Below, in pieces: positions 26,691-35,758 of a stretch of 64,000 nt of DNA (positions are counted from its first letter, which is position 1; the number at the start of each line of letters is the position of its first letter). The DNA comes from Anaerobacillus arseniciselenatis (lineage in GTDB: Bacteria > Bacillota > Bacilli > Bacillales > Anaerobacillaceae). The notes under the pieces are model-generated. The model saw nothing but the letters and a program-made list of their open reading frames with translations, made no database searches and was not told the DNA's origin. A program made the position numbers and the translations under genes. The DNA lies in the NCBI RefSeq assembly GCF_001865995.1, contig NZ_MLQQ01000001.1:496001-560000 (forward strand). Reading direction: 5' to 3'.

Positions 26691-27371
26691 TTATTTTTCC
26701 CAAGGTAAAGTCATAAAACGTTTTATATAGTTTATATTATTTAATGCTTCAAACCCTTGGGTGTGATCACCAATTTTTTCTGATAGTGTCGTATATAAAA
26801 AAGGAATTTCTAACTTTTTACTAACCTCTTCGGCAATCTCTGTTCCTAGTAACACGTTTTCTACAGTTGTATGCTCACAACCATAATTTGTATTATTAAT
26901 TAATCCTGTAACCTTTAGTCTTGAAACGTCTTCAATTTGTTTTATCGTGTTAATAACTCCTTCAGTAGTACTAACATAAGGTCGATTTGCATTAATGACA
27001 AATATTAATTCATAGTCTTCTCCTTTTAAGTCGTTGTAATATTGTCCTAATGCAGTAGCACCATCTTTGTCACCCCCAACATCAATGATGACTCGATAAG
27101 ATTGATTTTTTAAAACTCTATAAATCTCTGGTGATACAATCGGGAGATCCGCTGTCGCTAGTAGCCCTTTAGGTGCAATCAATTCAACACCGTACTCTTT
27201 TAGTTCTCCTTCAACATCTCTTGATCTAAAATAAGGATTAATAACATCTAAATCATTTAAAGCAACTTTGTCGTGTGCTTTAGCTTCCTCAATTGCTAGG
27301 TTAATTGCTATTTCAGTTTTACCACTTCCAAAATGTCCTGTTAGAATTTTTATTCTCTTGTTATGGTTCAT
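26691..27371 (-). CDS. P-loop ATPase, MinD/CobQ-like, of oxidoreductase operon
   Basis: 226 residues with a deviant Walker A (GHFGSGKTEIAINLA), a DLDVINPYFRSRD switch region and IIDVGGDKDGATALG. Related to SIMIBI-class ATPases such as CooC and ParA. Similar genes often head VOR/KOR operons; a role in cluster assembly or maturation of the complex is inferred, not shown. First gene of a five-gene run ending at the gamma subunit. Confidence 0.8.
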   Translation of the reverse strand: MNHNKRIKILTGHFGSGKTEIAINLAIEEAKAHDKVALNDLDVINPYFRSRDVEGELKEYGVELIAPKGLLATADLPIVSPEIYRVLKNQSYRVIIDVGGDKDGATALGQYYNDLKGEDYELIFVINANRPYVSTTEGVINTIKQIEDVSRLKVTGLINNTNYGCEHTTVENVLLGTEIAEEVSKKLEIPFLYTTLSEKIGDHTQGFEALNNINYIKRFMTLPWEK

Positions 27372-27518
27372 CCCTTATTCCCCCCTTTTAAATCCCCGGA
27401 CCTTACTTCTATTATAACGAATGATTGAAAACGCTTCCATATTATAAAAAAAGTTTAAATAACACGAAATTTCTGACTTTATTTGCCACTCTAAACTAAT
27501 ACTGTAAGCTTTTGACTT

Positions 27519-27866
27519 ATAAAACCCTCATGGAGATTTCCCGATACCATCTAACACGGAAAAGGCGGATGATTTCCTTCTCTTCGCTGTGACCTTCTAA
27601 CGAATCTCAGAGGCTCGTTCACGAAATCATTCGCCTTTTTTCATACAAAACCCGCATGACGATTAATCGTCACCATCTAACATGAAAAAATCCGGTCGAT
27701 TTCCCTCACTGCGCTGTAAAGCTACTGACCTCAATCACACCTTGTGATACTTCTTAGCAAATTCATCGTGCTGCTTTGCGACGAGTAACCGCAGGAGCAC
27801 TTCGTTCCGACTTTAGAGGCTTGTTCGGAAAAGTCGACCGTCATTTTATTTTCATACAAAACTACA
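27519..27866. repeat. Family A hairpin-array repeat, three linkers, one expanded loop
   Basis: First stem module has arms AAAAGGCGGATGATTT and AAATCATTCGCCTTTTT (27560-27640). A linker at 27640 leads to a second module with arms ATCCGGTCGATTT and AAGTCGACCGTC, whose loop has gained roughly 90 bp (27721-27805, CTACTGACCTCAATCACACC onward). Another linker follows at 27849. This and AT-rich DNA fill the 580 bp between the divergent P-loop and ypbF genes. Confidence 0.83.
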
Positions 27867-27950
27867 AGCGCTCGAATAAATGTAATTAACTTGTACTATT
27901 TTTTAATTTTAAAAATAAATATGAAATAAAGGAATAAATGAGGTGATATT

Positions 27951-28403
27951 TTGAAAGATCTTGAACAGTTTTTGAAAACCATGAATATATCTGAGGAGAT
28001 AAAAGCAACATTAATGTCCTTAATGAAGAAGAAAGAAAAAGAGAAAAAAGCTGAAAAAAAGCTAAATAAAGTTGGCTTTACTACGATTGGTGTGATCATC
28101 CTTTTTACCGTATATTTTTATTTCAAAATTAAAGTCTCAGGTGGCCTCGGTGCATCAGCGTTGAGCTTTATTCTTAGTGATATCATGATTTTAATTTTTA
28201 TAGTCTCATTAATGTTTCTTATTTTTTACATGTTTGAAGTGAAACGTAAATTTGATAAAGCTGAAAAAGATGTTGATAAAATTAGAGATGATCTCATTGA
28301 TAGAAGCTCGATCATCTGGCGTAGCCCTGAAGAAAGAAAACTCCGTTATGAAGTATATAAGTACTTAAAAGACAAACAAGATATTAATTTATTTCATAAA
28401 TAG
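27951..28403 (+). CDS. ypbF: YpbF-like membrane protein (DUF2663)
   Basis: 150 residues. A charged, Lys-rich amphipathic N-terminus (MKKKEKEKKAEKKLNK) precedes two membrane helices (FTTIGVIILFTVYFYF and IMILIFIVSLMFLIFYMF), then a charged tail with SSIIWRSPEERKLRYEVY. This fits B. subtilis YpbF (147 residues), found near ypbD and ypbE. TTG start with GAGGTGA four to five bases upstream. Function unknown. On the plus strand, opposite its neighbours. Confidence 0.75.
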   Translation: MKDLEQFLKTMNISEEIKATLMSLMKKKEKEKKAEKKLNKVGFTTIGVIILFTVYFYFKIKVSGGLGASALSFILSDIMILIFIVSLMFLIFYMFEVKRKFDKAEKDVDKIRDDLIDRSSIIWRSPEERKLRYEVYKYLKDKQDINLFHK

Positions 28404-28484
28404 AAAAGCGTAAGGCGCACGCCTATCAGAGCAAACCAATGTTATCCACAAATAATTTGTCTTTATAGTACCCTATACGACATT

Positions 28485-28535
28485 AGAAAGGGGCTGTTCT
28501 GTATGTGTCTGACACTTACGGAACAGCCCCTTTCT
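28485..28535. terminator. Short family C palindrome acting as bidirectional terminator
   Basis: AGAAAGGGGCTGTTC pairs with GAACAGCCCCTTTCT and the loop carries GTGTCTGACAC. Sits between the convergent ypbF and the 72-residue unknown gene. Confidence 0.8.
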
Positions 28536-28540
28536 ATTGA

Positions 28541-28759
28541 TTAAATTTTAGCAGGAAAGCCAAAAAGAACAAATTGATCTCTACAGTAATGATTACCATT
28601 AATACATACTTTGTGATTACTAAAAGATTGTACCTTGCCAAAAGCAATCGTTTGTTTTCTTTCTAAACAAAATACTTCGACTGGCATGCCTATTCGTTGG
28701 TTATATCCTAAATCATCATCAGTAACTACCGTCTTATTTTTAAGTTTCGTAAATGTCAT
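28541..28759 (-). CDS. Hypothetical 72-residue protein
   Basis: Sequence MTFTKLKNKTVVTDDDLGYN to HYCRDQFVLFGFPAKI. ATG preceded by AAGGAGTGA at good spacing, so translation is credible. Predicted mostly beta, soluble, three cysteines. No family recognised. Single gene flanked by a terminator and a family A repeat. Confidence 0.6.
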   Translation of the reverse strand: MTFTKLKNKTVVTDDDLGYNQRIGMPVEVFCLERKQTIAFGKVQSFSNHKVCINGNHYCRDQFVLFGFPAKI

Positions 28760-28828
28760 TATGGATCACTCCTTACAAATTTTGTGTAAAAAATGAAGAA
28801 GACCAATTTCATTTTGTTGTCGTTTGTT

Positions 28829-28996
28829 TCTTCATACAAAACGCACATGACGTCCATTCCGTCACCATCTAATACGGAAAAGGCGGATGATTTCCTTCAC
28901 TTCGCTGTGACCTTCTAACGAATCTCAGACGTTCGTTCGCAAAAGCACCCGCCTTTTTTCATACAAAACTCTCATAACGATTTAACCGTCATCAAC
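28829..28996. repeat. Family A repeat with mismatched (chimeric) stem arms
   Basis: Linker at 28832, left arm AAAAGGCGGATGATTTCC (as in the copies at 27.5 and 37.9 kb), right arm GCAAAAGCACCCGCCTTTTTT (as in the copy at 18.6 kb), then a linker that is cut by MITE B5. The arms come from two different stem types. Confidence 0.8.
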
Positions 28997-29001
28997 TAAC
29001 T

Positions 29002-29119
29002 GAGTGAATTTCATAATTACCAAAACGAGCCACATCACGCTATATATAGTTTGCGAATGGTTTTGACGCGACTATATATTGATCTTAGTGGCGAGAATAA
29101 TGAATTATGAAATTCATTG
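29002..29119. mobile_element. Family B MITE copy B5 (118 bp)
   Basis: GAGTGAATTTCATAATT...AATTATGAAATTCATTG with the full inner palindrome. Flanked by AACT (28998-29001 and 29120-29123). Inserted at the end of a family A linker. Confidence 0.87.
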
Positions 29120-29359
29120 AACTATATAAAAATTCCGTTCTGGACGGATCAAGAAATTCGGCGTATTATGTTATACACTTCAAAGTAAGCGCTTTCTATA
29201 ATCAATTATAACGGTTATTATTTAAATTTTCAATCAACTCAATATTAAAACTATATTACATAATTTGTAATATAGTTTTAATGATACATGTTCCATAATA
29301 CAAAACAATCTAGATGGCCTCTTATTTCCATCTAGAAAGAAAAATTCCAGTCGATTTTC

Positions 29360-29632
29360 TTTTACATATAAAACATGCATGATGATTTTATCGTCATCAT
29401 CTAATATGTAAAAGAACGAGCAATTCCCTTCTCTTCGCTGTAAACTTCTAGCGAATTTTAGAGGCTCGTTCAGGAAATTACTCGTTCTTTTTTCATACAA
29501 AACGCGCATGACGAAGCATCGCCACCATTTAATATGGAAAAGTCGAATGATTTCCTTCCCTTCGCTTTGACCTTCTTCCAAATCTCAGAGGCTCGTTCAC
29601 GAAATCATTCGACTTTTTTCAGACAAAAAAAA
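29360..29632. repeat. Family A hairpin-array repeat, two stem modules
   Basis: Linker at 29364; stem with arms AAAAGAACGAGCAATT/AATTACTCGTTCTTTTTT; linker at 29491; stem with arms AAAAGTCGAATGATTTCC/GAAATCATTCGACTTTTTTC. The second stem pairs perfectly although its sequence differs from every other copy. Part of a 1-kb gene-free stretch (28760-29765). Confidence 0.85.
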
Positions 29633-29765
29633 GAAGAAAGCTAAAGATTAGCTTTCAACAAAGAGAGAAAAATAAGAGGTCATTTACATTTACTACTTTA
29701 ACACGTATGTGTACTAAAGTAAATGAAAAATTTTAGAAAATTCAAAAACAACTATTTTTTTAAAA

Positions 29766-30077
29766 CTATAAGTTTAATCTTTCAATCCACTTTGGGTATG
29801 TAGTCACTAATACTACTAACACTAAAAATAAAAATAACAAAATTCTAACGAGGGGAAATTTAACCTTCGTTTTATTTTTTTTTGTATTCGTTTGTTTCTC
29901 GCGTTTCTTTTGTCTTCGAGAAGGTTGGGATTCAAGCTTACTTTTATTAAACTTTTCTTTTCTTGACGGAAGACTTAATACGTCAACAGCCTCCGTTTGA
30001 TCTTCTAGTTTTTCATCATGTTTCTCTATACGTTTACGTAGTTGTTCAGCCTGATCTTCGTTAAAGTTTGATGTCAT
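29766..30077 (-). CDS. YpbE-like short protein, no LysM domain
   Basis: About 103 residues from ATG 30077 (GAGGTGATATGG upstream). A charged N-terminal half with many Lys, Glu and Gln (SRRQKKREKQ) is followed by one membrane helix (PLVRILLFLFLVLVVLVTT) and a seven-residue tail. The position next to ypbD matches B. subtilis ypbE, but YpbE is 240 residues with an extracellular LysM domain. Here everything after the helix is missing. It may be a truncated ypbE or an unrelated small protein. Confidence 0.6.
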   Translation of the reverse strand: MTSNFNEDQAEQLRKRIEKHDEKLEDQTEAVDVLSLPSRKEKFNKSKLESQPSRRQKKREKQTNTKKNKTKVKFPLVRILLFLFLVLVVLVTTYPKWIERLNL

Positions 30078-30177
30078 CCATATCACCTCAACTACCACAA
30101 TATACTTAACCTGTTTTTTATAGACTCTTTTTAAAATAACCGCCCTGTTGACAGAATAATCGTTTTTCTTATAACAA

Positions 30178-30771
30178 TTATACCTGATTTTTTTGATTAC
30201 GGAAGCGTAAAATACAGCCTAATACAAAATCTATCGTAAAATGTACAAAAATTGGAACGAGTAAATTTCCTGTCCAGTGGTACAGCAAACCTAAAAAAAA
30301 ACTTAAACTTACTACTACTATAAAAAGGACTATTTTACTTAAATATCTGAAGTGAATAATTGCAAATAGAATACTTGCCGGCACTAATCCAAAATGAGTT
30401 TGCAATACACCTCTAAATAAAAGCTCTTCTGAAAAAGCAATTACCGCTGCCAAAATAAATATATGCAAAACACTTCTATTACGAAAAACGCGTTCATTAA
30501 TTCCACCGTCATCTAACCAACGTTTCGGAAAGACCTTCTCAAGCAACAGTTCCAATAAAATGATAACTATTGCACACCCTCCACCGATGACAAAAATATA
30601 ATAAGGTTGCCACTTAAATAAACTTAGTACATCTTGTAAGCTGTCAAAAAGAAACAGACTTAAAATGATTGCAAGCACTACCATAATCAGCTGTGTGATG
30701 TATAAATTTAATAAAATTTCTTTATCCGTCATTTTTTTTACTAATTCCGATTGTTTCACTGCTTCATCCAA
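30178..30771 (-). CDS. ypbD: CPBP-family intramembrane metalloprotease YpbD
   Basis: 197 residues, about six membrane helices. The glutamate motif EELLFRGVLQ, a histidine in AIIHFRY and a further HFTIDF match the CPBP (Abi/CAAX protease-like) family. Substrate unknown. The gene begins six bases after the recQ stop, in the ypbB-recQ-ypbD order of B. subtilis. Confidence 0.9.
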   Translation of the reverse strand: MDEAVKQSELVKKMTDKEILLNLYITQLIMVVLAIILSLFLFDSLQDVLSLFKWQPYYIFVIGGGCAIVIILLELLLEKVFPKRWLDDGGINERVFRNRSVLHIFILAAVIAFSEELLFRGVLQTHFGLVPASILFAIIHFRYLSKIVLFIVVVSLSFFLGLLYHWTGNLLVPIFVHFTIDFVLGCILRFRNQKNQV

Positions 30772-30777
30772 CCTTAA

Positions 30778-32289
30778 TCATTGATGAAATATTTTTTTCA
30801 ACTCTTCTTGCCACGACTGAAATTCAAGACTTTTTATTGTAGATTCATTTGTAAAATAATCATGAAGATCGATTCCACAAACATCACAACATTTTTGGGG
30901 CTTATAAATTAAAGTTTCGTTAAATTGAGCGAGTATAGTCTCTCTCCTGCACTCTGTATGATTAGATAGCCATTGTTGAAATTCTTTAAACTTATTTTGC
31001 TTATAAGTTATTCTATCCTTAATCTTGTCTTTAAGGCTTGTTTTTAAGTCCTCAATAGTAATAGAATGTCGTTTATATTTATAATCAATCATAACACCAT
31101 GTTCTTCCAAATGAAACCGAATAAACCTCCACATAATTTCGCTTGTCCCAGTTTGTGTTAAAAATTCATTTTCATTTACCCTTCGGAAACGATGATTGCT
31201 TTCTAAAGATGCAAATATAGCATCAATTTGTTCTTCATTAGGAAACTCCATTGTTAATAAGTTCATATGTAATGGAAGATCTGACTCACTAAACAAAGTG
31301 ATTGCTATACTTTCTCTATTATCTCGGCCCGCCCTTCCAATTTCTTGTAAATATGATTCCAACTGTAACGGAGCGTGAAAATGAATGACATAACGAATAT
31401 TCGGCTTATTTATCCCCATTCCAAAAGCACTTGTACAACAGATTAACTGAAGTTCATCGTTAATAAATTGCTGTTGAATTAATAAACGGTCATCATTATT
31501 CATTCCACCGTGGTAAAACGAAACATCTTTTATCCCTTCTTTTCTTAAAATAGAAGCTAGGTCCTCGGTCCATTTCCTAGAAGATGCATAAATAATTCCT
31601 GGACCTTGTAGGTTCTTAGTTAAATAAACGAGCTCATTTATCTTTTCAGAAACTAAATGACCACACTCTTTTACGACAATACTAATGTTGGGTCGGTCAA
31701 CAGTAAAAATATGGCTTTCAAAAGAAGTCAAATTTAACTTTTCAATAATATCTTGTTGTACTTCTTTTGTAGCTGTTGCTGTAATAGCTAGACATGTCGG
31801 GTTTCCTAACCTACTTCTTACTTCGTTTAGCTTTAAATAGTCAGTCCTAAACTCATGACCCCATTGTGATATGCAGTGGGCCTCGTCCACAACGAATAGT
31901 GAAATTTTCATATTCTTTAAGTGGTTCTGTATTGACCTCGATTGTAATATTTCAGGAGAGACGTAAATAATTTTTTGCTTGTGAAGATCCTTCATGACCA
32001 TCTCACGTTCATCAATACTTAAAAAACTATTTAGGGCCACAACCTCTTTTATTCCTTGACTTTTTAACTGCTGAACTTGATCTTCCATTAATGACAATAG
32101 AGGTGAGACAACAATCGTAACACCGTGTAACAAAAAAGCAGGTAATTGATAACAGAGTGACTTACCCGATCCTGTAGGAAGCATCGCTAATACATCTTTG
32201 TTTTTTAAGAGGTCATTTATTATCTCCTTTTGTCCTAGACGAAAAGATGTTAATTTAAATTTTTCATACAAGATTTGCATTACTTCCAT
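30778..32289 (-). CDS. recQ: RecQ-family ATP-dependent DNA helicase, short form
   Basis: 503 residues, like B. subtilis RecS (496) and shorter than full RecQ. Helicase motifs: MLPTGSGKSLCYQLP (Walker A), DEAHCISQWGHEFR, TATATKEV, SSRKWTEDL, GMGINKPN and QEIGRAGRD. A C-terminal zinc site is suggested by CRRETIL...CCDVCG. There is no HRDC domain. A 3'-5' helicase for recombination and replication-fork repair. Overlaps ypbB by 26 bases. Confidence 0.93.
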   Translation of the reverse strand: MEVMQILYEKFKLTSFRLGQKEIINDLLKNKDVLAMLPTGSGKSLCYQLPAFLLHGVTIVVSPLLSLMEDQVQQLKSQGIKEVVALNSFLSIDEREMVMKDLHKQKIIYVSPEILQSRSIQNHLKNMKISLFVVDEAHCISQWGHEFRTDYLKLNEVRSRLGNPTCLAITATATKEVQQDIIEKLNLTSFESHIFTVDRPNISIVVKECGHLVSEKINELVYLTKNLQGPGIIYASSRKWTEDLASILRKEGIKDVSFYHGGMNNDDRLLIQQQFINDELQLICCTSAFGMGINKPNIRYVIHFHAPLQLESYLQEIGRAGRDNRESIAITLFSESDLPLHMNLLTMEFPNEEQIDAIFASLESNHRFRRVNENEFLTQTGTSEIMWRFIRFHLEEHGVMIDYKYKRHSITIEDLKTSLKDKIKDRITYKQNKFKEFQQWLSNHTECRRETILAQFNETLIYKPQKCCDVCGIDLHDYFTNESTIKSLEFQSWQEELKKIFHQ

Positions 32290-33340
32290 TGTTAACCTCC
32301 TTTTTAGCTAAAGTTAAACGAATCGCAAAATACGAAACACGATGATTTAGTTCTTCTTTTATTTCTTTTAACCTTTTTGTTTTTAGAAAGTTAATTGTAC
32401 TATTAATCATTGATTGGTCCTCTTTAGTAACAAATGGGTCGATCGAAAAACTTTTTATAGACATAGCAATTTCTACAACATGATCTTCTACTGTACTCAC
32501 CTTTAACCCCCTTCTCATAGCTATATCATCTATACTTAGCCCTTCCTTTAAAAGGCTATATGTACTTTTAGCTGTTTCAGTGAGATAGGAATGTTTCAGT
32601 ACGTCATCTAAAAAACTATGTAGGATAGGAAATGCATCTTTTTGTCTTGTAACAAATCGGATCATACCATGAACAGTGTTTAAAAAAAGTAAATGACTAT
32701 AAAAATGATGAACTGATAACTCACTTGCTATTTGTTCATTTGTAAGACCAATTCGATGGCTACTACTTAGCCTTAAAACAAAAATAGTCGCTTCTTTCTC
32801 AGAAAATTGTTTTAATACCTCATTTAACTCCGTATAAAGTTGATTTGTCAATTTATCAAGTTGATTAGTTGATGTCGTTAAGTAACCTCTAACCCATGTT
32901 TGTATATTTCGGTCTTTAATAATTGGTAAAAAATTATTCTTATCGATTTTTAAAAACGATAAACATTGACTAGTTAATACAATCCTTCTCCAAAATAGTT
33001 CTGCTATATCTTTATAAATATAGCCATTTAAATGTCGCGGCAGCGGATTTTCGTTCATTTTCCTACGTAAAAACTGCTCTCCTTTTTCAGTTAATATAAA
33101 TCGCTGTTCACTACATTCAACGATTAAACTTTTCTCAGATAAAGTATTAATCACTTCAATAACGGTGTCTCTTTCTAACTGTTTATATACACCAAAAAAT
33201 GGCGCAATTTTAAACAAATGGCAGTCTTGAATGGTTTGTGCTGATTTTTTCCCTTTAAGAATGTGATATGCGCCAAATACCGTTCGATTTCCATTAAATT
33301 GTTTGATCATATAAGTTAAAATTACAATTAAGTAGTCCAC
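32264..33340 (-). CDS. ypbB: YpbB, helix-turn-helix domain protein
   Basis: 358 residues (B. subtilis YpbB about 352). Mostly helical. The C-terminal quarter has a HTH-like segment (LLKEGLSIDDIAMRRGLKVS, then TVEDHVVEIA) of the kind found at the end of some RecQ proteins. Together with the short RecQ downstream it may supply the DNA-binding part that the helicase lacks; this is inference. ATG at 33340 preceded by AGGAGTTG. Confidence 0.85.
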   Translation of the reverse strand: MDYLIVILTYMIKQFNGNRTVFGAYHILKGKKSAQTIQDCHLFKIAPFFGVYKQLERDTVIEVINTLSEKSLIVECSEQRFILTEKGEQFLRRKMNENPLPRHLNGYIYKDIAELFWRRIVLTSQCLSFLKIDKNNFLPIIKDRNIQTWVRGYLTTSTNQLDKLTNQLYTELNEVLKQFSEKEATIFVLRLSSSHRIGLTNEQIASELSVHHFYSHLLFLNTVHGMIRFVTRQKDAFPILHSFLDDVLKHSYLTETAKSTYSLLKEGLSIDDIAMRRGLKVSTVEDHVVEIAMSIKSFSIDPFVTKEDQSMINSTINFLKTKRLKEIKEELNHRVSYFAIRLTLAKKEVNNGSNANLV

Positions 33341-33448
33341 TACATCAACTCCTAAAACAGTTCAAATATATTATCGGCATATTATTGTAGTACATTTTAA
33401 ACATTTATTATCTGTTTTTCGACTGCTTTCGAAATTTTTTTACTATAA

Positions 33449-33937
<489 letters not shown>

Positions 33938-33946
33938 TTAATCATT

Positions 33947-33984
33947 CTAAAGCTTCCACTTTACAGTGGAAGCTTTAGTTTTTT
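33947..33984 (+). terminator. Terminator of fer
   Basis: CTAAAGCTTCCACT (33947-33960), loop TTAC, AGTGGAAGCTTTAG (33965-33978), then TTTTTT. A 14-bp perfect stem. Confidence 0.92.
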
Positions 33985-34621
33985 AACATTCTAATAATTT
34001 TATATGATCTTTTTTCACTTCTAACTTACCTTGCTTTTCTAGCTTTTTTAATTGTCTCGTTACAGTTTCCCGAGACGCCCCTACAATATTCCCTAATTCT
34101 TGATGGGTCAAATGAACTTTTTCTGCTTGGGTTAATTGCCCCACCTGCTTTAAAGCAGAAAAAAGACGGTCTTCAACGTTTAATGAAAGCATATCATTTA
34201 ACTTTCGTTGTAACAGAAAAATCTTTTTATTCATCACTTTAATGATCCTAAATGCTAGTTCAGGGTGTGTTTCAATAAAACGCTCAAAAGCCACAATCGG
34301 TACCATTAATACTTCCGCTTGCTTTTTGGCGGTTGCCGTCCCAGGGTATGGTCCATCATCAAAAAAACCTGTATGAGGAAAAATTTCACCACTCGTTAAA
34401 ATGTTAATTAAGGATTCTTCACCATCTTCACTTAACTTACTTACAAGGACAGTTCCTTTTCCTAAAACATATAAAAATTTTCGTTCATCACCTTCTGAAA
34501 ATAATATTTCCTTGTCCTCAAATTTTTTCTCGATCGCTTGTGCAAAAAGAGGGGTTATCTCTTCATCCGTTAAACCTTGGAAGAAATCCATTTTTTTTAA
34601 TAAAGTTTGCCATTCTTTCAT
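33983..34621 (-). CDS. Crp/Fnr-family transcription regulator
   Basis: 212 residues. Cyclic-nucleotide-binding-like beta barrel (about 12-120, IEKKFEDKEILFSEGDE, GEIFPHTGFFDDGPYPGTA) and a winged helix with LTHQELGNIVGASRETVTRQ. There is no cysteine cluster of the Fnr type, so it is not an Fe-S oxygen sensor; the effector is unknown. The DNA-recognition helix (ASRETVTRQLKKLE) is like Crp. 21 bases after the GntR-type gene, so probably in one transcript with it. Confidence 0.85.
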   Translation of the reverse strand: MKEWQTLLKKMDFFQGLTDEEITPLFAQAIEKKFEDKEILFSEGDERKFLYVLGKGTVLVSKLSEDGEESLINILTSGEIFPHTGFFDDGPYPGTATAKKQAEVLMVPIVAFERFIETHPELAFRIIKVMNKKIFLLQRKLNDMLSLNVEDRLFSALKQVGQLTQAEKVHLTHQELGNIVGASRETVTRQLKKLEKQGKLEVKKDHIKLLEC

Positions 34622-34642
34622 GATAATCTCCTTAACTTGTTA

Positions 34643-35338
34643 CTAATTAATAAATAACTCTTTTTCAATACCGACGATATGTTCCATCATTTTTTTATAA
34701 GCTAAACCAGAATCCTTATTTTTTATCGCCAGAAAAATGGCATAATGTTCATCATATAATTGCCTCATCTTTTCATCATTGGAATAAAGGAATAACTGTC
34801 TAGCTTCACGCATTGACTCTTGCATCGTTTCAGAAATCGTTGTCATTAAACGATAAAGCATTTCGTTTTTTGAAGCTTTTACAATAGCCATATGAAATTC
34901 GATATCCGCTTCTTCCCCTAAACCTCCGTCCCCTTCAAATTTTTTCATCTTAGCGAGAATTTCTTCTAACTTATCGATGTCTTCAGATGTCCGGTTATCA
35001 GCAGCTAGTGATGCAGCACCCGTTTCGTTAAATTTACGTATATCAAATAATTGACGAATATCATCTTCTTGTAAAACTCGAGGAATCATTTTATTTGTAA
35101 CATCAATATCAATTTTTTTTACGAATGTCCCTTCACCTTGACGAATTTCGATATAACCCATAGCCTTTAAAGCGCTAAGAGCTTCTCTAATCGCCGATCT
35201 TCCGACATTAAAATCTTCGGCAAGTTGTTGTACAGATGAAAGACGCTCTCCTGGTTTTACCTCGCCACTTAATATCATTTCTGTTAATTGTTCAGCAACA
35301 ATTTCATATATTTTTTTTGGCTTTACTTGCTTTATCAT
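34643..35338 (-). CDS. GntR/FadR-family regulator (FCD domain)
   Basis: 231 residues. N-terminal GntR winged helix (LSSVQQLAEDFNVGRSAIRE, about 34-53) and a C-terminal helical FCD domain (about 80-225) that usually binds carboxylates through metal. It resembles LutR/LldR regulators of lactate use, but no lactate gene is in the window. ATG at 35338. Confidence 0.85.
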   Translation of the reverse strand: MIKQVKPKKIYEIVAEQLTEMILSGEVKPGERLSSVQQLAEDFNVGRSAIREALSALKAMGYIEIRQGEGTFVKKIDIDVTNKMIPRVLQEDDIRQLFDIRKFNETGAASLAADNRTSEDIDKLEEILAKMKKFEGDGGLGEEADIEFHMAIVKASKNEMLYRLMTTISETMQESMREARQLFLYSNDEKMRQLYDEHYAIFLAIKNKDSGLAYKKMMEHIVGIEKELFIN

Positions 35339-35522
35339 AATCCAAATCCTCTCACTTTTTTAAGGGTTTATTTCCATACTTTTTTAATAAACTCTTTGAT
35401 GAACTTAACTTCTACTTATAAATCTCTCAGATTCATCTGATGACTTGTCACACAATTAAGTTGTACCTATAAACTGGCAAAGTTTCAAACAAATATTGTA
35501 TTTTTAATAGTAACAAACTAAT

Positions 35523-35730
35523 TTTCGTACAAAACTCTTGACGATTATTATTCGTCACCATCTAAGAAGAAAAAGGGGGGCAATCTTTAACCAACTATCC
35601 AACTTTTACACACAAAAAGAGTGTCCCAAAATTATCAGTTCACTATAGAAACTAAAATAGACATAACTAGATTACATTCGTCTGTATTTAGTGCTACGTT
35701 AATAATTGACAATTTGTTTGAGACACCCTT
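35523..35730. repeat. Family A fragment followed by a diverged family C palindrome
   Basis: A linker (TTTTCGTACAAAACTC, ATTATTCGTCACCATCTAAG) and a CCAACTATCCAACTTTTAC tail end at 35612; then AGAGTGTCCCAAAATTATCA...AAAATAGACA...CGTCTGTATTT...GAGACACCCTT. Lies 28 bases after the M14 peptidase stop. Confidence 0.7.
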
Positions 35731-35758
35731 ATGATTTCATTAAATTGTTGTTTATGAT

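Larger units (their letters stand above)
28997..29765. other. Remainder of gene-free stretch 28760-29765
   Basis: Apart from MITE B5 and the family A arrays, only AT-rich DNA is seen, including ATATTACATAATTTGTAATAT-type short palindromic sequence near 29250 and a hairpin-like AGCTTTCAACAAAG segment near 29640. A 115-codon open frame on the minus strand here runs through repeats and is not taken as a gene. Confidence 0.5.

Noticed and set aside
29234-29581. 115-codon minus-strand open frame
   Set aside because: It runs through family A repeat sequence, has no ribosome binding site and no recognisable protein features.
33983-34621. Fnr-type oxygen sensor
   Set aside because: The only cysteine is the last residue; there is no cluster for an Fe-S centre.
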